This document shows, in pieces, positions 1-8,730 of a DNA stretch of 64,000 nucleotides. The stretch is from Dethiosulfovibrio russensis (GTDB lineage Bacteria > Synergistota > Synergistia > Synergistales > Dethiosulfovibrionaceae), in assembly GCF_021568855.1 (NCBI RefSeq), contig NZ_JAKGUG010000007.1:30628-94627 (forward strand). The letters run 5' to 3'. Made by a program: the position numbers and the translations under genes. Below the pieces are notes generated by a model. The model was not told the origin of the DNA, did not search any database, and worked only from the letters and a program-made list of their open reading frames with translations. How positions within the stretch are numbered: position 1 is the stretch's first letter; every line of letters begins with the position of its first letter.

Positions 1-143
1 CAGGCCCTTAGCCGTCAGCTATGTTGGATGAAGGGTCATTTTTCCACCCTCCACATAGGTACCAACGCCATGGTCCGATCGTTCTGGGATTATGTTAGAC
101 ACATCCAAGGGGACGGCCCTCTGAGAGGTCGCCCTCTGGCAGA

Positions 144-1511
144 TTGACATTCCAGCGAAAAAGAGAGCTTCTCGGCAACGCCCCGATAGGACGGGCGTTG
201 CTGTCTTTGTCGCTGCCGTCGATAGCCGGGCTGGTGCTACAGACCGCCTACAACCTGGCGGACACCTTTTTCCTCTCTCTATGGGTGGGGCACCACGCGG
301 TCGCGGCTCTGGCGGTGGTCTTCCCCATGCAGCTCATTATCATAGCACTGGCTCAGGGGATCGGAATAGGCGGATCGTCTCTGATCGCCACGGAACTTGG
401 AGCGGAGAACGAAAAAGGAGCCGAGGAAATCCTCGGCACCATGACGATGCTGATATCCCTCGGCTCCGCCTTTATAGTCACACTCTCCCTCGCCTTTATC
501 TCCCCCACACTTTCATTCCTGGGAGCCAGCGAACAGACCCTTCCCCTGGCAAAGGACTACGGCGTCATAGTCCTCCTGGGCAGTCCTATGCTTGCCTTCT
601 CAATAATGGCCAACGGCATAGCCAGAGCGGAGGGAGAGGCTGTTATGGCCATGAAGACCCTGGCCATATCGGCCGCCACCAACCTGGTGCTCGACCCCAT
701 CATGATAAGATATCTCGACCTCGGAGTCGCAGGCGCCGCATGGGCCACAGTGATCGCTCAAGCGGGGTCGGCGTCTTGGATGGCCCTGTACCTCGGGGGA
801 AAAAGCTCTATCAAGATCAGGACCAGACAGTTGAAGCTGAGAAGATCGGTGGCGACCTCCATAATATCGGTGGGGTCTTCTGCGTTCGTCAGACAGGGAT
901 CGGCCAGCATAACGGCGGTTGTACTAAACAGGGTCCTGCTGTCCATGGGAGGCGACCCCGCCGTAGCGGCCATGGGAATATTGAACAGGATATCCACCTT
1001 CGTGACCATGCCTCTGTACGGACTGGTACAGGGCATGATGCCTCTGATAAGCCACAATACCGGCTCGGGCAACCAATGTCGGGTTCTGCGGACCATGGAC
1101 CTATCGGCCCTCTGGGCCACAGCCGTATGCCTGGCCGGAGCGATACCTCTTTGGACCTTCCCCCTTGCGACACTATCTCCTTTTTGCTCCGGCGAGACCC
1201 TTGAAATAGCCGTCGCAGCGGCCCCCTACGTTGCCTTGGGGATGCCTCTGGGGGGATTTCAGGTCGTTCTTTCCGGATCCTACCAGGCGCTGTCCAGAGG
1301 AAGAGACGCCTTCCTCCTGGACCTGCTCAGGAGGATCGTTCTAGTGGTCCCGGCGATATATATACTCTCCCGCATAGCCGGACTAAAGGGAGTATTCATG
1401 GCGATACCTATCTCCGAGGTGATATCCGGAGGAATCTCTATTCTGCTGTTCCGTGAGGTCCGCAGATGCTCGGAAAATAGATGTCTCGTGTCCTCTCAGG
1501 ACAGTATGTAG
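144..1511 (+). CDS. MATE family multidrug/cation exporter
   Basis: A 455-residue polytopic inner-membrane protein with the usual MATE N-terminus (basic stretch, then 'LLGNAPIGRALLSLSLPSI') and about twelve hydrophobic segments in two homologous halves, so it probably exports cationic drugs or metabolites using a Na+ or H+ gradient. The length is normal for the family. The start is a TTG; the frame is open only back to a TAG at position 96 and no ATG or GTG lies between, so TTG 144 is the only family-consistent start visible. The 3' end overlaps the convergent gene at 1496 by 16 bp. The substrate cannot be told from sequence. The first 143 bases of the window show no clear gene. Confidence 0.85.
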   Translation: MTFQRKRELLGNAPIGRALLSLSLPSIAGLVLQTAYNLADTFFLSLWVGHHAVAALAVVFPMQLIIIALAQGIGIGGSSLIATELGAENEKGAEEILGTMTMLISLGSAFIVTLSLAFISPTLSFLGASEQTLPLAKDYGVIVLLGSPMLAFSIMANGIARAEGEAVMAMKTLAISAATNLVLDPIMIRYLDLGVAGAAWATVIAQAGSASWMALYLGGKSSIKIRTRQLKLRRSVATSIISVGSSAFVRQGSASITAVVLNRVLLSMGGDPAVAAMGILNRISTFVTMPLYGLVQGMMPLISHNTGSGNQCRVLRTMDLSALWATAVCLAGAIPLWTFPLATLSPFCSGETLEIAVAAAPYVALGMPLGGFQVVLSGSYQALSRGRDAFLLDLLRRIVLVVPAIYILSRIAGLKGVFMAIPISEVISGGISILLFREVRRCSENRCLVSSQDSM

Positions 1512-2404
1512 GCGATCAAACCCAACAGGGCAGCACAACACCCTCCTACGAGAGCGATGAAAGCGGGAGACCCAACGGCGAAGAGCGACTTCTCCTCCTC
1601 GACCCTTACCGCCTTGATGCGAAGACTCTTCTGGGTCATGGCGACGGCCATAACCCCGTCTCCCAGCTCGAACTCCAGCAACAGCCTGTCCGAGTCGGAT
1701 TCCTCTACCGACGACAGAGGAACGCTCAGAGAACCGTCGAAGGATTCGTTTTGGCTCTTCATGGTTCCGAAGAGGGGGCTGTCCTCCGGGATTGTTATGG
1801 ACACTAGATCTCCCGGGGAGACCTCTGACGCCGCCACGCCGTTCACCGGGTCCAGACGGGTAAAGCAGGTGAAGATCAGCTTGGGCAGCTTTCTCTGTAT
1901 AGGCATATCTCCCAGGGAAGCAGCCGCCTCAGGGGCGTCGTCGTCCCCCTGTCCCTCGCTTTCCTCCTCTTCGGGAAAACGGGACAGCAGCTCGTCGGCC
2001 TCGAGGGTGGTCATGCCCTCGATCTTTACGAAGGCGGAACACCCTTCCTCACGGACCTGGGCGGCCCAGGTTCCGAACATCTTCTCTATGTATCTAATCT
2101 TGGCCAGGTTCTCCTCCTTGACGTCATCCACTCCGGAATCCCGAAAAAGAGATCCTATTCCGGAGGACAGAGAGGAATCGACAGCTCCGTCGTCCACGAA
2201 AGACGAGAAGTCCCTCCAACCGGCCTTTATACCGCCCTTAGGCGGTTCCTCTCCGTCGTGGTTCATCTCTCTAGCATGGCACAGCTTGACCTTCCCCTTG
2301 CCGTAGAGAGCGTAAAAGAAAATTCGTCCGCTCTCTCCTCCGTGCCCGATGTCTACTCTACCCTTCAATATGCGATATACACCGTAGCCCCTCGATTCAG
2401 CCAC
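1496..2404 (-). CDS. Tail-anchored protein of unknown function (paralog A)
   Basis: A 302-residue protein that I do not recognise. It has a soluble body and a single hydrophobic segment at the extreme C-terminus, ending 'LLGLIAYILS', with no N-terminal signal, so it looks like a C-tail-anchored inner-membrane protein facing the cytoplasm. An acidic low-complexity stretch (EEEESEGQGDDD) sits near residue 150. It shares an N-terminal block (YR/KxLKxxxDxGHGG..GRI..Y.L), a mid block (ENLAKIRYxEK) and a distal block (LDPVxGVAAxExxPG) with the next gene upstream, so the two are tandem duplicates. The GTG start is preceded by GGAGGTG at good spacing. It is probably co-transcribed with the paralog, about 50 bp away. 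Confidence 0.75.
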   Translation of the reverse strand: MAESRGYGVYRILKGRVDIGHGGESGRIFFYALYGKGKVKLCHAREMNHDGEEPPKGGIKAGWRDFSSFVDDGAVDSSLSSGIGSLFRDSGVDDVKEENLAKIRYIEKMFGTWAAQVREEGCSAFVKIEGMTTLEADELLSRFPEEEESEGQGDDDAPEAAASLGDMPIQRKLPKLIFTCFTRLDPVNGVAASEVSPGDLVSITIPEDSPLFGTMKSQNESFDGSLSVPLSSVEESDSDRLLLEFELGDGVMAVAMTQKSLRIKAVRVEEEKSLFAVGSPAFIALVGGCCAALLGLIAYILS

Positions 2405-2453
2405 CAGGGGTCACCTCCCGTAAAAGCTAATCGTTGCTCCGATAAATTATACA

Positions 2454-3446
2454 TCATCGCAGGATCAACAATAACAATAGGACGACCAGGAAAAAAGCCA
2501 CCCCCGCCAGAGCAAGTCCCTGCTCCTTGGTGAGCTCGGGAAAAGAGAAAGCCCTCTCGATCTCTTTATCCGCAGCCCTCTTGACCTTGAGGCTTTGCTG
2601 CACAATAGACACAGCCCTGAGCTCGTCGGATAGCTTGAAGAGTATCATTATACGCTCCGTATCGCTCTGCTCTACCGACATTACCTCCCCGACGATCTGC
2701 CCCTGAAAGGAAGCCCCCTGCTGAAACTTGGCGATGGAATAAAGTAGGCTATCTTCGGGTATATCGAGCCACACGTTCTGCCCCGGCTTCAATTCCGCTG
2801 CGGCCACTCCTGCCACCGGATCCAAGAGAACCGAACAGGAAAAAACCGCCTTTGGAAGGTCCTTGCCGTCCCCACCGGAAGAGCTGCCGGAAGAACCGGG
2901 ACGCCAGGGCTCGTTTTTTTCCCTCTCCTCGGGAAAGGCGGACATAAGCTCCTCTCCTTCCAGATGGGAGAGGGTCTCTATCTTGAGAAACACGAAGCGA
3001 TCTCCGGTGTAAATAAGTCCTGCGACCTTGTGAAATATCTTCTCGACGTATCTTATCTTGGCCAGATTCCCCTCGCTGAGGTCGTAGACTCCAGCCTCGT
3101 CAAGAGACTTGCGAAGTTCCTTTAACATGACGGAGAATTCCAGCTCCTCCGGCACTATCTCGTGGACTTCCGTGCCGTCCGCCCCATCCTCGCTCTTCTC
3201 GTCGTCTTCGGCCTCGATCTCACCCGACCAGGCTTCGTCCACAAAGGAGCAGAACTCCCTCCACTTGGACTTTATTCCGTGAGGCATATCCTCCTCGTCA
3301 GGTTCGGTCAGGCGACCGTGACAGAGACGTATCCCCTTATTGTCGAAGAGGACGTAGACCAGAATTCGGCCCTCCGATCCTCCATGTCCCATGTCTATCT
3401 TAACCTTGAGGAGCTTGTACATCACGTACGGTCTGTTTACGGCCAT
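2454..3446 (-). CDS. Tail-anchored protein of unknown function (paralog B)
   Basis: A 330-residue paralog of the gene downstream, with the same architecture: a cytoplasmic body beginning 'MAVNRPYVMYKLLKVKIDMG', an acidic insert, and one C-terminal hydrophobic helix followed by a single Arg. The start chosen is the ATG at 3446 because GGAGG lies nine bases before it. An ATG five codons further upstream lacks a ribosome-binding site. The shared blocks include GRI.VYVLF..KGI.LCHGR, WREF.SFVDE, ENLAKIRYVEK and LDPVAGVAAAELKPG. No enzyme motif or known domain is visible. It lies downstream of the tRNA operon terminator, so it has its own promoter or relies on read-through. Confidence 0.75.
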   Translation of the reverse strand: MAVNRPYVMYKLLKVKIDMGHGGSEGRILVYVLFDNKGIRLCHGRLTEPDEEDMPHGIKSKWREFCSFVDEAWSGEIEAEDDEKSEDGADGTEVHEIVPEELEFSVMLKELRKSLDEAGVYDLSEGNLAKIRYVEKIFHKVAGLIYTGDRFVFLKIETLSHLEGEELMSAFPEEREKNEPWRPGSSGSSSGGDGKDLPKAVFSCSVLLDPVAGVAAAELKPGQNVWLDIPEDSLLYSIAKFQQGASFQGQIVGEVMSVEQSDTERIMILFKLSDELRAVSIVQQSLKVKRAADKEIERAFSFPELTKEQGLALAGVAFFLVVLLLLLILR

Positions 3447-3524
3447 AAGGGGTTCCTCCATTCCGGACGATATCCATGTCGTTATCTTCCACCATTTTAG
3501 ACCATGTGGCTTCTTAGGGAAACA

Positions 3525-3551
3525 TAAAAAGGGCCCTCTAAAAGAGGGCCC
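3525..3551 (-). terminator. Intrinsic terminator of the tRNA operon
   Basis: A perfect 9-bp stem (GGGCCCTCT / AGAGGGCCC) with a 3-nt loop. On the minus strand it is followed at once by TTTTT, the classic rho-independent layout. It lies just past the 3' end of tRNA-fMet. Confidence 0.9.
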
Positions 3552-3563
3552 TAAGGATGATCT

Positions 3564-3639
<76 letters not shown>

Positions 3640-3650
3640 ATGCGGTCTTA

Positions 3651-3725
3651 TGGAGCGGAAGACGGGATTTGAACCCGCGACCCCAACCTTGGCAAGGTTG
3701 TGCTCTACCCCTGAGCTACTTCCGC
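3651..3725 (-). tRNA. tRNA-Gly (GCC)
   Basis: A complete cloverleaf beginning GCGGAAG and ending CTTCCGCTCCA with encoded CCA. The anticodon loop is TTGCCAA, giving anticodon GCC. It is the middle gene of the operon, with 11 bases to tRNA-fMet and 16 to tRNA-Asp. Confidence 0.95.
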
Positions 3726-3741
3726 TTCTGTACAACGTATA

Positions 3742-3818
3742 TGGCGGGGCCGACGAGACTTGAACTCGCGACCTCCGGCGTGACAGGCCGGCACTCTAAC
3801 CAGCTGAGCTACGACCCC
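3742..3818 (-). tRNA. tRNA-Asp (GUC)
   Basis: A complete 77-nt cloverleaf with acceptor GGGGTCG / CGGCCCC, discriminator G73 and encoded CCA. The anticodon loop is CTGTCAC (GUC). It is the promoter-proximal gene of the tRNA operon. Confidence 0.95.
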
Positions 3819-3838
3819 GCTCTACCGTTGCGTCGGAA

Positions 3839-3867
3839 AGTATATCAAAGCCTTCGACGGTTGTAAA
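3839..3867 (-). promoter_or_regulatory. Sigma70-type promoter for the tRNA operon
   Basis: On the minus strand TTTACA is separated by exactly 17 bases from TATACT, about 20 bases upstream of tRNA-Asp. This is a near-consensus housekeeping promoter and suggests the tRNAs are transcribed independently of ppdK. Confidence 0.8.
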
Positions 3868-3897
3868 GGGGCAAGATAAAAATTCGTACCGAGCAAA

Positions 3898-6516
3898 TCA
3901 CTCTATCAGGCCCAGGGCGGCCCAACCCGCGGCCATCCTGGCCACCGGGACCCTGAAGGGCGAACAGCTGACGTAGTTCAATCCGAGACTGTGACAGAAC
4001 GCAACGCTCTTAGGATCCCCTCCGTGTTCACCACAGATGCCTATGGAAATATCCGGTCTGGCCTTCCTGCCTCTCTCGAAAGCAATCGCCATGAGCTCCC
4101 CTACTCCGTCTCTGTCCAGAACGTGAAAGGGACTGATAGGGAAGATCCCCTTGTCGACGTATTCCTTCATGAACTTGGACTCCACGTCGTCCCTGGAGAG
4201 ACCCAGACAGGTCTGGGTCAGATCGTTGGTCCCGAAACTGAAGAACTCGGCGTCCTCCGCTAGCTCGGCAGCCCGAAGAGCCGCCCTAGGAAGCTCGATC
4301 ATAGTGCCTACCAGATAACTTAGAGAGCCCTGAGGATACTCGGACGCTATTGACTCGACCATTTCCCTCAGCAACGCCATCTCTCCTTTGGTCTGGACCA
4401 GAGGCATCATTATCTCCACCTTGAGGTCCACGTCGGGGAGAGAGGACATGGCGTCGAATATCGCCCGAATCTGCATTCCGTAGATCTCGGGATAGACGAT
4501 CCCCAACCGGCATCCCCGGAATCCCAACATGGGATTCACCTCTCGAAGGGACTCCGCCCGACTCTTCATCTTTCGAAGTTTCGACGTGTCCTCTCCAGCG
4601 GAGTCAGCCTCGAGTATCCGTTTATCCAACTCCGGTATCTTGGGCAGAAATTCGTGAAGAGGCGGATCGAGCAGCCGGACTATGACTGGAAGGCCATCCA
4701 TCTCTCGGAATATGCCCACGAAATCCTCCACCTGCATGGCCCGAAGGTCGTCCAGCGCCTCCTGCCTCTCCTCCAGAGACTCCGCTACGACCATCCTCTG
4801 CATCACGGGAAAACGGTCCTCCGCCATGAACATATGCTCGGTTCGACAGAGACCTATTCCCTTGGCCCCGAAGGATCGAGCCCTCTTGGCGTCCTCCGGG
4901 GTATCTCCGTTGGCCCATACCTGAAGGTCCGCAGCTTCGTCGGCCCAGTCGAGCACCGTATTCAACTCGTCGGATATGGACGGCAGAGAGAGAGGGACCT
5001 CTCCCGCTATGACCCTTCCGGTGGAGCCGTCAACCGTGATGAAGTCGCCCTTTAAGAATTCCCTATCCTCGGTCAGAAGACGCCCTCCCTCCAGGTCGAT
5101 CGAGATATCCTCCGCCCCGCTGACGCAGGGCTTGCCCAGTCCTCGAGCCACCACGGCGGCATGACTGGTCATTCCTCCCCGGGAGGTCAGTATACCCTTG
5201 GCGGCGTAGAGACCGTGTATATCGTCCGGAGTGGTCTCCGGCCGCACCAACACCACCGACTCCCCCTTCTCGGCCATAGCCACCGCCTCGTCGGGATCGA
5301 AGACTATACGCCCCACAGCAGCCCCCGGAGAGGCCGGAAGCCCTCGGGAGATTACCTCGGGAACGCAGTTCGGATCGATCTGACTGTGGAGAAGCCTCTC
5401 TACCTGTTCGGGAGAGATTCTGCCGAGTGCCTCGTTCCTATCGATCAACCCCTCTTTTTCCATCTCGACGGCGATTCTTACTGCGGCCTCGGCGGATCTT
5501 TTTCCCGTCCTGGTCTGCAATATGTACAGCTTACCTCGCTCTACGGTGAACTCTACGTCCTGCATGTCCTTGAAACGTACCTCCAGACGGTCCGCCGTCG
5601 CCTTCAATTCCTCGAAAATATCCGGCATCACCTTGGCCAACTCCCCGATCGGCTGAGGGGTTCTTATCCCGGCGACAACGTCCTCTCCCTGGGCGTTGAC
5701 CAGGAACTCCCCGTAGAGCTTCTTCTCTCCGTCGGCGGGATTACGGCTGAAACAGACACCGGTTCCGCTGTCGCCGCCAAGATTTCCATACACCATTGCC
5801 ACGACGTTGACGGCGGTCCCCATGGAATCGTCTATACCGTGAATTTTCCTGTAGGTCTTCGCCCTGGCGGTGTTCCAGCTGTCGAATACCGCCTCTACCG
5901 CCTCCCTCAGCTGGATCCATGGATCGGAGGGGAAGGTCTCTCCAGTAACCTCCTCGTAGAGGGACAGATAACGTTTAACCAACGAGGCCAGGGCCTCCGC
6001 GTCGAGCTGGTGATCGAAGGCCACTCCCTTGTTCCTTCGGACCTCCTCCAGGATCGACTCGAACCGCTCGGAGGGAACCCCCTTGACCACGTTCCCGAAC
6101 ATCTGGATGAAACGCCTGTAACTGTCCCAGGCAAAGCGGTCGTCTCCCACCATCTCTGCCAAGGCGGATCTGGTATCGTCGTTCAGCCCCAGGTTTAAGA
6201 TCGTGTCCATCATGCCAGGCATAGAGATCGGGGCTCCGGACCGAACGGACACGAGAAGCGGCTCGGGACCGGAGCCGAAGGTCCTGCCTGTCTGTCTCTC
6301 CAACCTCTCCAGAGCGGTCTCGACGTCGATCCAAAGAGACTGAACGAACTCCCTTCCCTCCTCCAGATAACGAAGACAGGCCTCGGTGGTAACGGTGAAA
6401 CCTGGCGGAACGGCCAGCCCCTCCTTGACCATTTGGGCCAGGTTGGCCCCTTTCCCCCCTAGAAGAGCTTTCATGTCGGACGAACCTTCGGAAAAGTCGT
6501 AGACGTACTTGATCAT
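3898..6516 (-). CDS. ppdK: Pyruvate, phosphate dikinase
   Basis: An 872-residue cytoplasmic enzyme interconverting pyruvate + ATP + Pi and PEP + AMP + PPi, full length for the family. The N-terminal ATP-grasp region starts 'LLGGKGANLAQMVKEGL' and contains 'SGAPISMPGMMDTILNLGL'. The phosphohistidine swivel domain carries the catalytic His in 'TSRGGMTSHAAVVARGLG' near residue 450. The C-terminal PEP/pyruvate barrel ends with 'GICGEHGGDPKSVAFCHSLG' and the active-site Cys region 'NYVSCSPFRVP'. The ATG start has AGGAGGTGG just upstream. In amino-acid fermenters PPDK commonly links pyruvate to PEP for gluconeogenesis or conserves energy from PPi. The direction in this organism is inferred, not shown. 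Confidence 0.97.
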   Translation of the reverse strand: MIKYVYDFSEGSSDMKALLGGKGANLAQMVKEGLAVPPGFTVTTEACLRYLEEGREFVQSLWIDVETALERLERQTGRTFGSGPEPLLVSVRSGAPISMPGMMDTILNLGLNDDTRSALAEMVGDDRFAWDSYRRFIQMFGNVVKGVPSERFESILEEVRRNKGVAFDHQLDAEALASLVKRYLSLYEEVTGETFPSDPWIQLREAVEAVFDSWNTARAKTYRKIHGIDDSMGTAVNVVAMVYGNLGGDSGTGVCFSRNPADGEKKLYGEFLVNAQGEDVVAGIRTPQPIGELAKVMPDIFEELKATADRLEVRFKDMQDVEFTVERGKLYILQTRTGKRSAEAAVRIAVEMEKEGLIDRNEALGRISPEQVERLLHSQIDPNCVPEVISRGLPASPGAAVGRIVFDPDEAVAMAEKGESVVLVRPETTPDDIHGLYAAKGILTSRGGMTSHAAVVARGLGKPCVSGAEDISIDLEGGRLLTEDREFLKGDFITVDGSTGRVIAGEVPLSLPSISDELNTVLDWADEAADLQVWANGDTPEDAKRARSFGAKGIGLCRTEHMFMAEDRFPVMQRMVVAESLEERQEALDDLRAMQVEDFVGIFREMDGLPVIVRLLDPPLHEFLPKIPELDKRILEADSAGEDTSKLRKMKSRAESLREVNPMLGFRGCRLGIVYPEIYGMQIRAIFDAMSSLPDVDLKVEIMMPLVQTKGEMALLREMVESIASEYPQGSLSYLVGTMIELPRAALRAAELAEDAEFFSFGTNDLTQTCLGLSRDDVESKFMKEYVDKGIFPISPFHVLDRDGVGELMAIAFERGRKARPDISIGICGEHGGDPKSVAFCHSLGLNYVSCSPFRVPVARMAAGWAALGLIE

Positions 6517-6603
6517 GCTCCACCTCCTGGATCTAGATTCTATGTTCCCAAAAATAAAAATACACCTTCATAATAACATTTTACCGGACCTTATAAAAAT
6601 AGC

Positions 6604-6631
6604 TTGTCCCTACCATAGCTTGTGCTAAACT
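6604..6631 (+). promoter_or_regulatory. Probable promoter of the YitT-family gene
   Basis: TTGTCC and TAAACT with a 16-base spacer, in the divergent intergenic region between ppdK and the YitT-type gene. Transcription would begin near 6638. That excludes the GTG at 6622 as a start and supports the TTG at 6670. Confidence 0.5.
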
Positions 6632-6669
6632 CGAGACGCAACGGTAAAATAGATAGAGGAGGAAGGTTT

Positions 6670-7569
6670 TTGAGACATAACAGGACCCTTAAGGGAATGC
6701 TTGCCGAAACGAGGAGATTCATAAGGGAAGAGGGCAGGTCCCTGGTGGCCATAACCCTGGGGGCTATGATCTACGCCATGGCCATACAGCTTTTCGTAAT
6801 TCCCGCCAAGCTTCCCGGAACGGGAGTCAACGGCATAGCTTTGCTGCTCAACTATATGTGGGGAATACCTCTGGCAATACCGATATGGGGGCTAAATGCG
6901 ATTCTTTTCATGTACGGATGGAAGGTCCTCCCTAAGAGATTCACCCTTTGGAGCATATACGGAACCGTGATCTTCACCGCCTTTCTGAAGGTGGCGGAAA
7001 CTTCCCTACCCGTGCCGGTGATAGACGACAGATTCCTCCTGATAGTGGTCGCCGGACTTCTCCAGGGGATCCCCTATGCTATGATATTCACCGCCGGAGG
7101 ATCCCTCGGGGGAACCGACATCATCTCCATGGCGGTCCGCAGAAAGACGGGCATGGAGGTAAGTCAGTTCACCATGATAGCCAACATGCTGGTGATAGGG
7201 CTGTTCCTGATGGCGGTCAGCTTCGAGAACGTCGTTTACGGCGTGGTGCTGTCCTACATTACCACCACCGTCATGGGAGGCTCCATGAGGTCCTTCGGAT
7301 TGAGGAAGGAAGCCCTGATCGTGAGCAGCGACCCGGACCGGGTGCGCCATTTCATAACCCAGGAGCTGGGAAGAGGGGTAACGGTGTTCATAGGCAGGGG
7401 AGGCTTCTCCGACTCGCCGAGAGACATACTCATGACCCTTCTGACCGCCAGGCAGGCCATGCTGCTCAAACAATATCTTCAGAAGACCGACCCGAAGGCG
7501 TTCTTGCGACTCGCCGACGCCACGGAGGTCCTGGGACGGGGCTTCGGCAGCTGGAAGAAGGACGTCTGA
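6670..7569 (+). CDS. YitT family membrane protein (DUF161/DUF2179)
   Basis: An inner-membrane protein of about 299 residues with five to six hydrophobic segments, including the family signature around 'LPGTGVNGIALLLNYMWGIP' and 'AGGSLGGTDIISMAVRRKTG', followed by a soluble C-terminal domain of the DUF2179 type ('LRKEALIVSSDPDRVRHFI', 'GRGVTVFIGRGGF'). The role of this family is not established. I chose TTG 6670 because AGAGGAGGAAGG ends a few bases before it and the likely promoter lies downstream of an earlier GTG. The 3' neighbour is the inverted-repeat end of a transposon starting at 7586, which may have displaced the gene's native terminator. Confidence 0.85.
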   Translation: MRHNRTLKGMLAETRRFIREEGRSLVAITLGAMIYAMAIQLFVIPAKLPGTGVNGIALLLNYMWGIPLAIPIWGLNAILFMYGWKVLPKRFTLWSIYGTVIFTAFLKVAETSLPVPVIDDRFLLIVVAGLLQGIPYAMIFTAGGSLGGTDIISMAVRRKTGMEVSQFTMIANMLVIGLFLMAVSFENVVYGVVLSYITTTVMGGSMRSFGLRKEALIVSSDPDRVRHFITQELGRGVTVFIGRGGFSDSPRDILMTLLTARQAMLLKQYLQKTDPKAFLRLADATEVLGRGFGSWKKDV

Positions 7570-7585
7570 TTCACTCTACTACTAT

Positions 7586-7634
7586 AATAAAGGGAGGGGC
7601 GACCTAGGTCCAAGGCGTTCGTTTAACGTGTTGA
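7586..7634 (+). repeat. Left terminal inverted repeat of the transposon
   Basis: 49 bp, identical to the reverse complement of 12554-12602 except at positions 7599 and 7614. It includes the perfect 10-bp palindrome GACCTAGGTC at 7601-7610, a plausible transposase-binding core. Similarity stops sharply on both sides. Confidence 0.9.
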
Positions 7635-7644
7635 AAAACATGTC

Positions 7645-7705
7645 AAAAAAACAGGGCGAAGCACCGTTTTAAGATTAATGAACATGGTACTTTTCCCTGT
7701 TTTTT
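7645..7705 (-). terminator. Terminator of the transposon RM operon
   Basis: On the minus strand, downstream of the specificity gene, AACAGGG pairs with CCCTGTT and inside it AGTACC pairs with GGTGCT. The long stem-loop is followed by a run of seven T. It would stop transcription before it leaves the left end of the element. Confidence 0.65.
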
Positions 7706-7749
7706 GTAGAATATTCTATTTCCCGGTTTCTATGTAACTTTCGTGAGGA

Positions 7750-8730
7750 TTATGTTTTTAAGTCTATTTCTACCTGCTCTACGATTTTTGCAAGACTTCC
7801 AAATACCCAGTGCGGGATTGAACTTCTAGCGGGTATCTTCAAACCACCCAGTGTCCTGTTCGCTTGTCTGCCGTAGCTGTAACGGAAACGGTTCTCCCTG
7901 ATACACGAAGCATAGTATAGAAGTTCTTCAGCACACATACTTTCTCTAGGAACAAGATAGAAAAGGTGAAACCCCGAATAGAACGGTTCAAGCTGCAAAA
8001 AAGTCTCCAAAACTGATCCACCCCCAGCGACAGTAAGAACTCCGCCTTGTATTGGAGATATGTCAGGCAATAGCTTGACCCGAGCACTTATCCCGTTGTT
8101 TTTTGAGGACCGGGAAACGAAATTGACACCGGTACCGTTTTCGGCAGGCTCAAGGGCGTTCAGTTCAAGGTTTGTACCATAAAAAACATTGAACAGATCG
8201 GAGACCGAAACAAATGTTTCTGTTTGATCGGTGGCTGTTATATCAATTGCTTCGGTTGACAAAGACATTAATCGGGATAGGGACGAAAAATTATTTTTGA
8301 AAATTTTTTCATTAACCCAATCTGGGACTGTAGGCAATTCTATTTGCTTTAGTCTATCCCCTTTAGGTTTTCGTCCATAAGAGAATTTATGTCGATTCAT
8401 AGAGATGCAACGAGCATAGTAGAGTTTTTCGTTTACGCTCATATCACGTTTTGGAAGCAAGACGGCGACGTTGCTATTACATGCGAATCTAAATTTCGAC
8501 ACATAAGAGTAGCTGTGACTACCGGCCCCATCTGTTGACACAAAAAGTGTTCCCTCTGGGTAAATATTGTCGCTCCCTATTTCAGATTCGGGAACCCATC
8601 CAGCAATAGTCCTTTGTTGTGTTTTCGCTGGACGCAGATAAGGGACATGATTCGGCGCTGGATGGTGAGATATTGACAACCTGGAGCTAGCGACCCCATT
8701 TCGCACGTCGAACAACTCATCAAGCGTCAT
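7750..8730 (-). CDS. BcgI-like specificity (DNA recognition) subunit
   Basis: About 326 residues. The protein is two copies of one target-recognition unit: each half ends in a matching block, 'KLYYARCISMNRHKFSYGR' near residue 110-130 and 'ELLYYASCIRENRFRYSYG' near residue 285-305, each followed by a LxxxxLP/I segment. This pseudo-repeat is what a type I or BcgI-type S subunit needs to read a split DNA site. It would bind the 637-residue nuclease-methyltransferase encoded just upstream. I chose the ATG at 8730 because AAGGAG precedes it and it overlaps the upstream stop by 11 bases (coupled translation). An in-frame ATG at 8751 is less likely. The recognition sequence cannot be predicted. Confidence 0.8.
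   Translation of the reverse strand: MTLDELFDVRNGVASSRLSISHHPAPNHVPYLRPAKTQQRTIAGWVPESEIGSDNIYPEGTLFVSTDGAGSHSYSYVSKFRFACNSNVAVLLPKRDMSVNEKLYYARCISMNRHKFSYGRKPKGDRLKQIELPTVPDWVNEKIFKNNFSSLSRLMSLSTEAIDITATDQTETFVSVSDLFNVFYGTNLELNALEPAENGTGVNFVSRSSKNNGISARVKLLPDISPIQGGVLTVAGGGSVLETFLQLEPFYSGFHLFYLVPRESMCAEELLYYASCIRENRFRYSYGRQANRTLGGLKIPARSSIPHWVFGSLAKIVEQVEIDLKT

Noticed and set aside
6622..6669. GTG at 6622 as start of the YitT-like gene
   Set aside because: It overlaps the -35/-10 region of the likely promoter and lacks a ribosome-binding site; TTG 6670 has AGAGGAGGAAGG.
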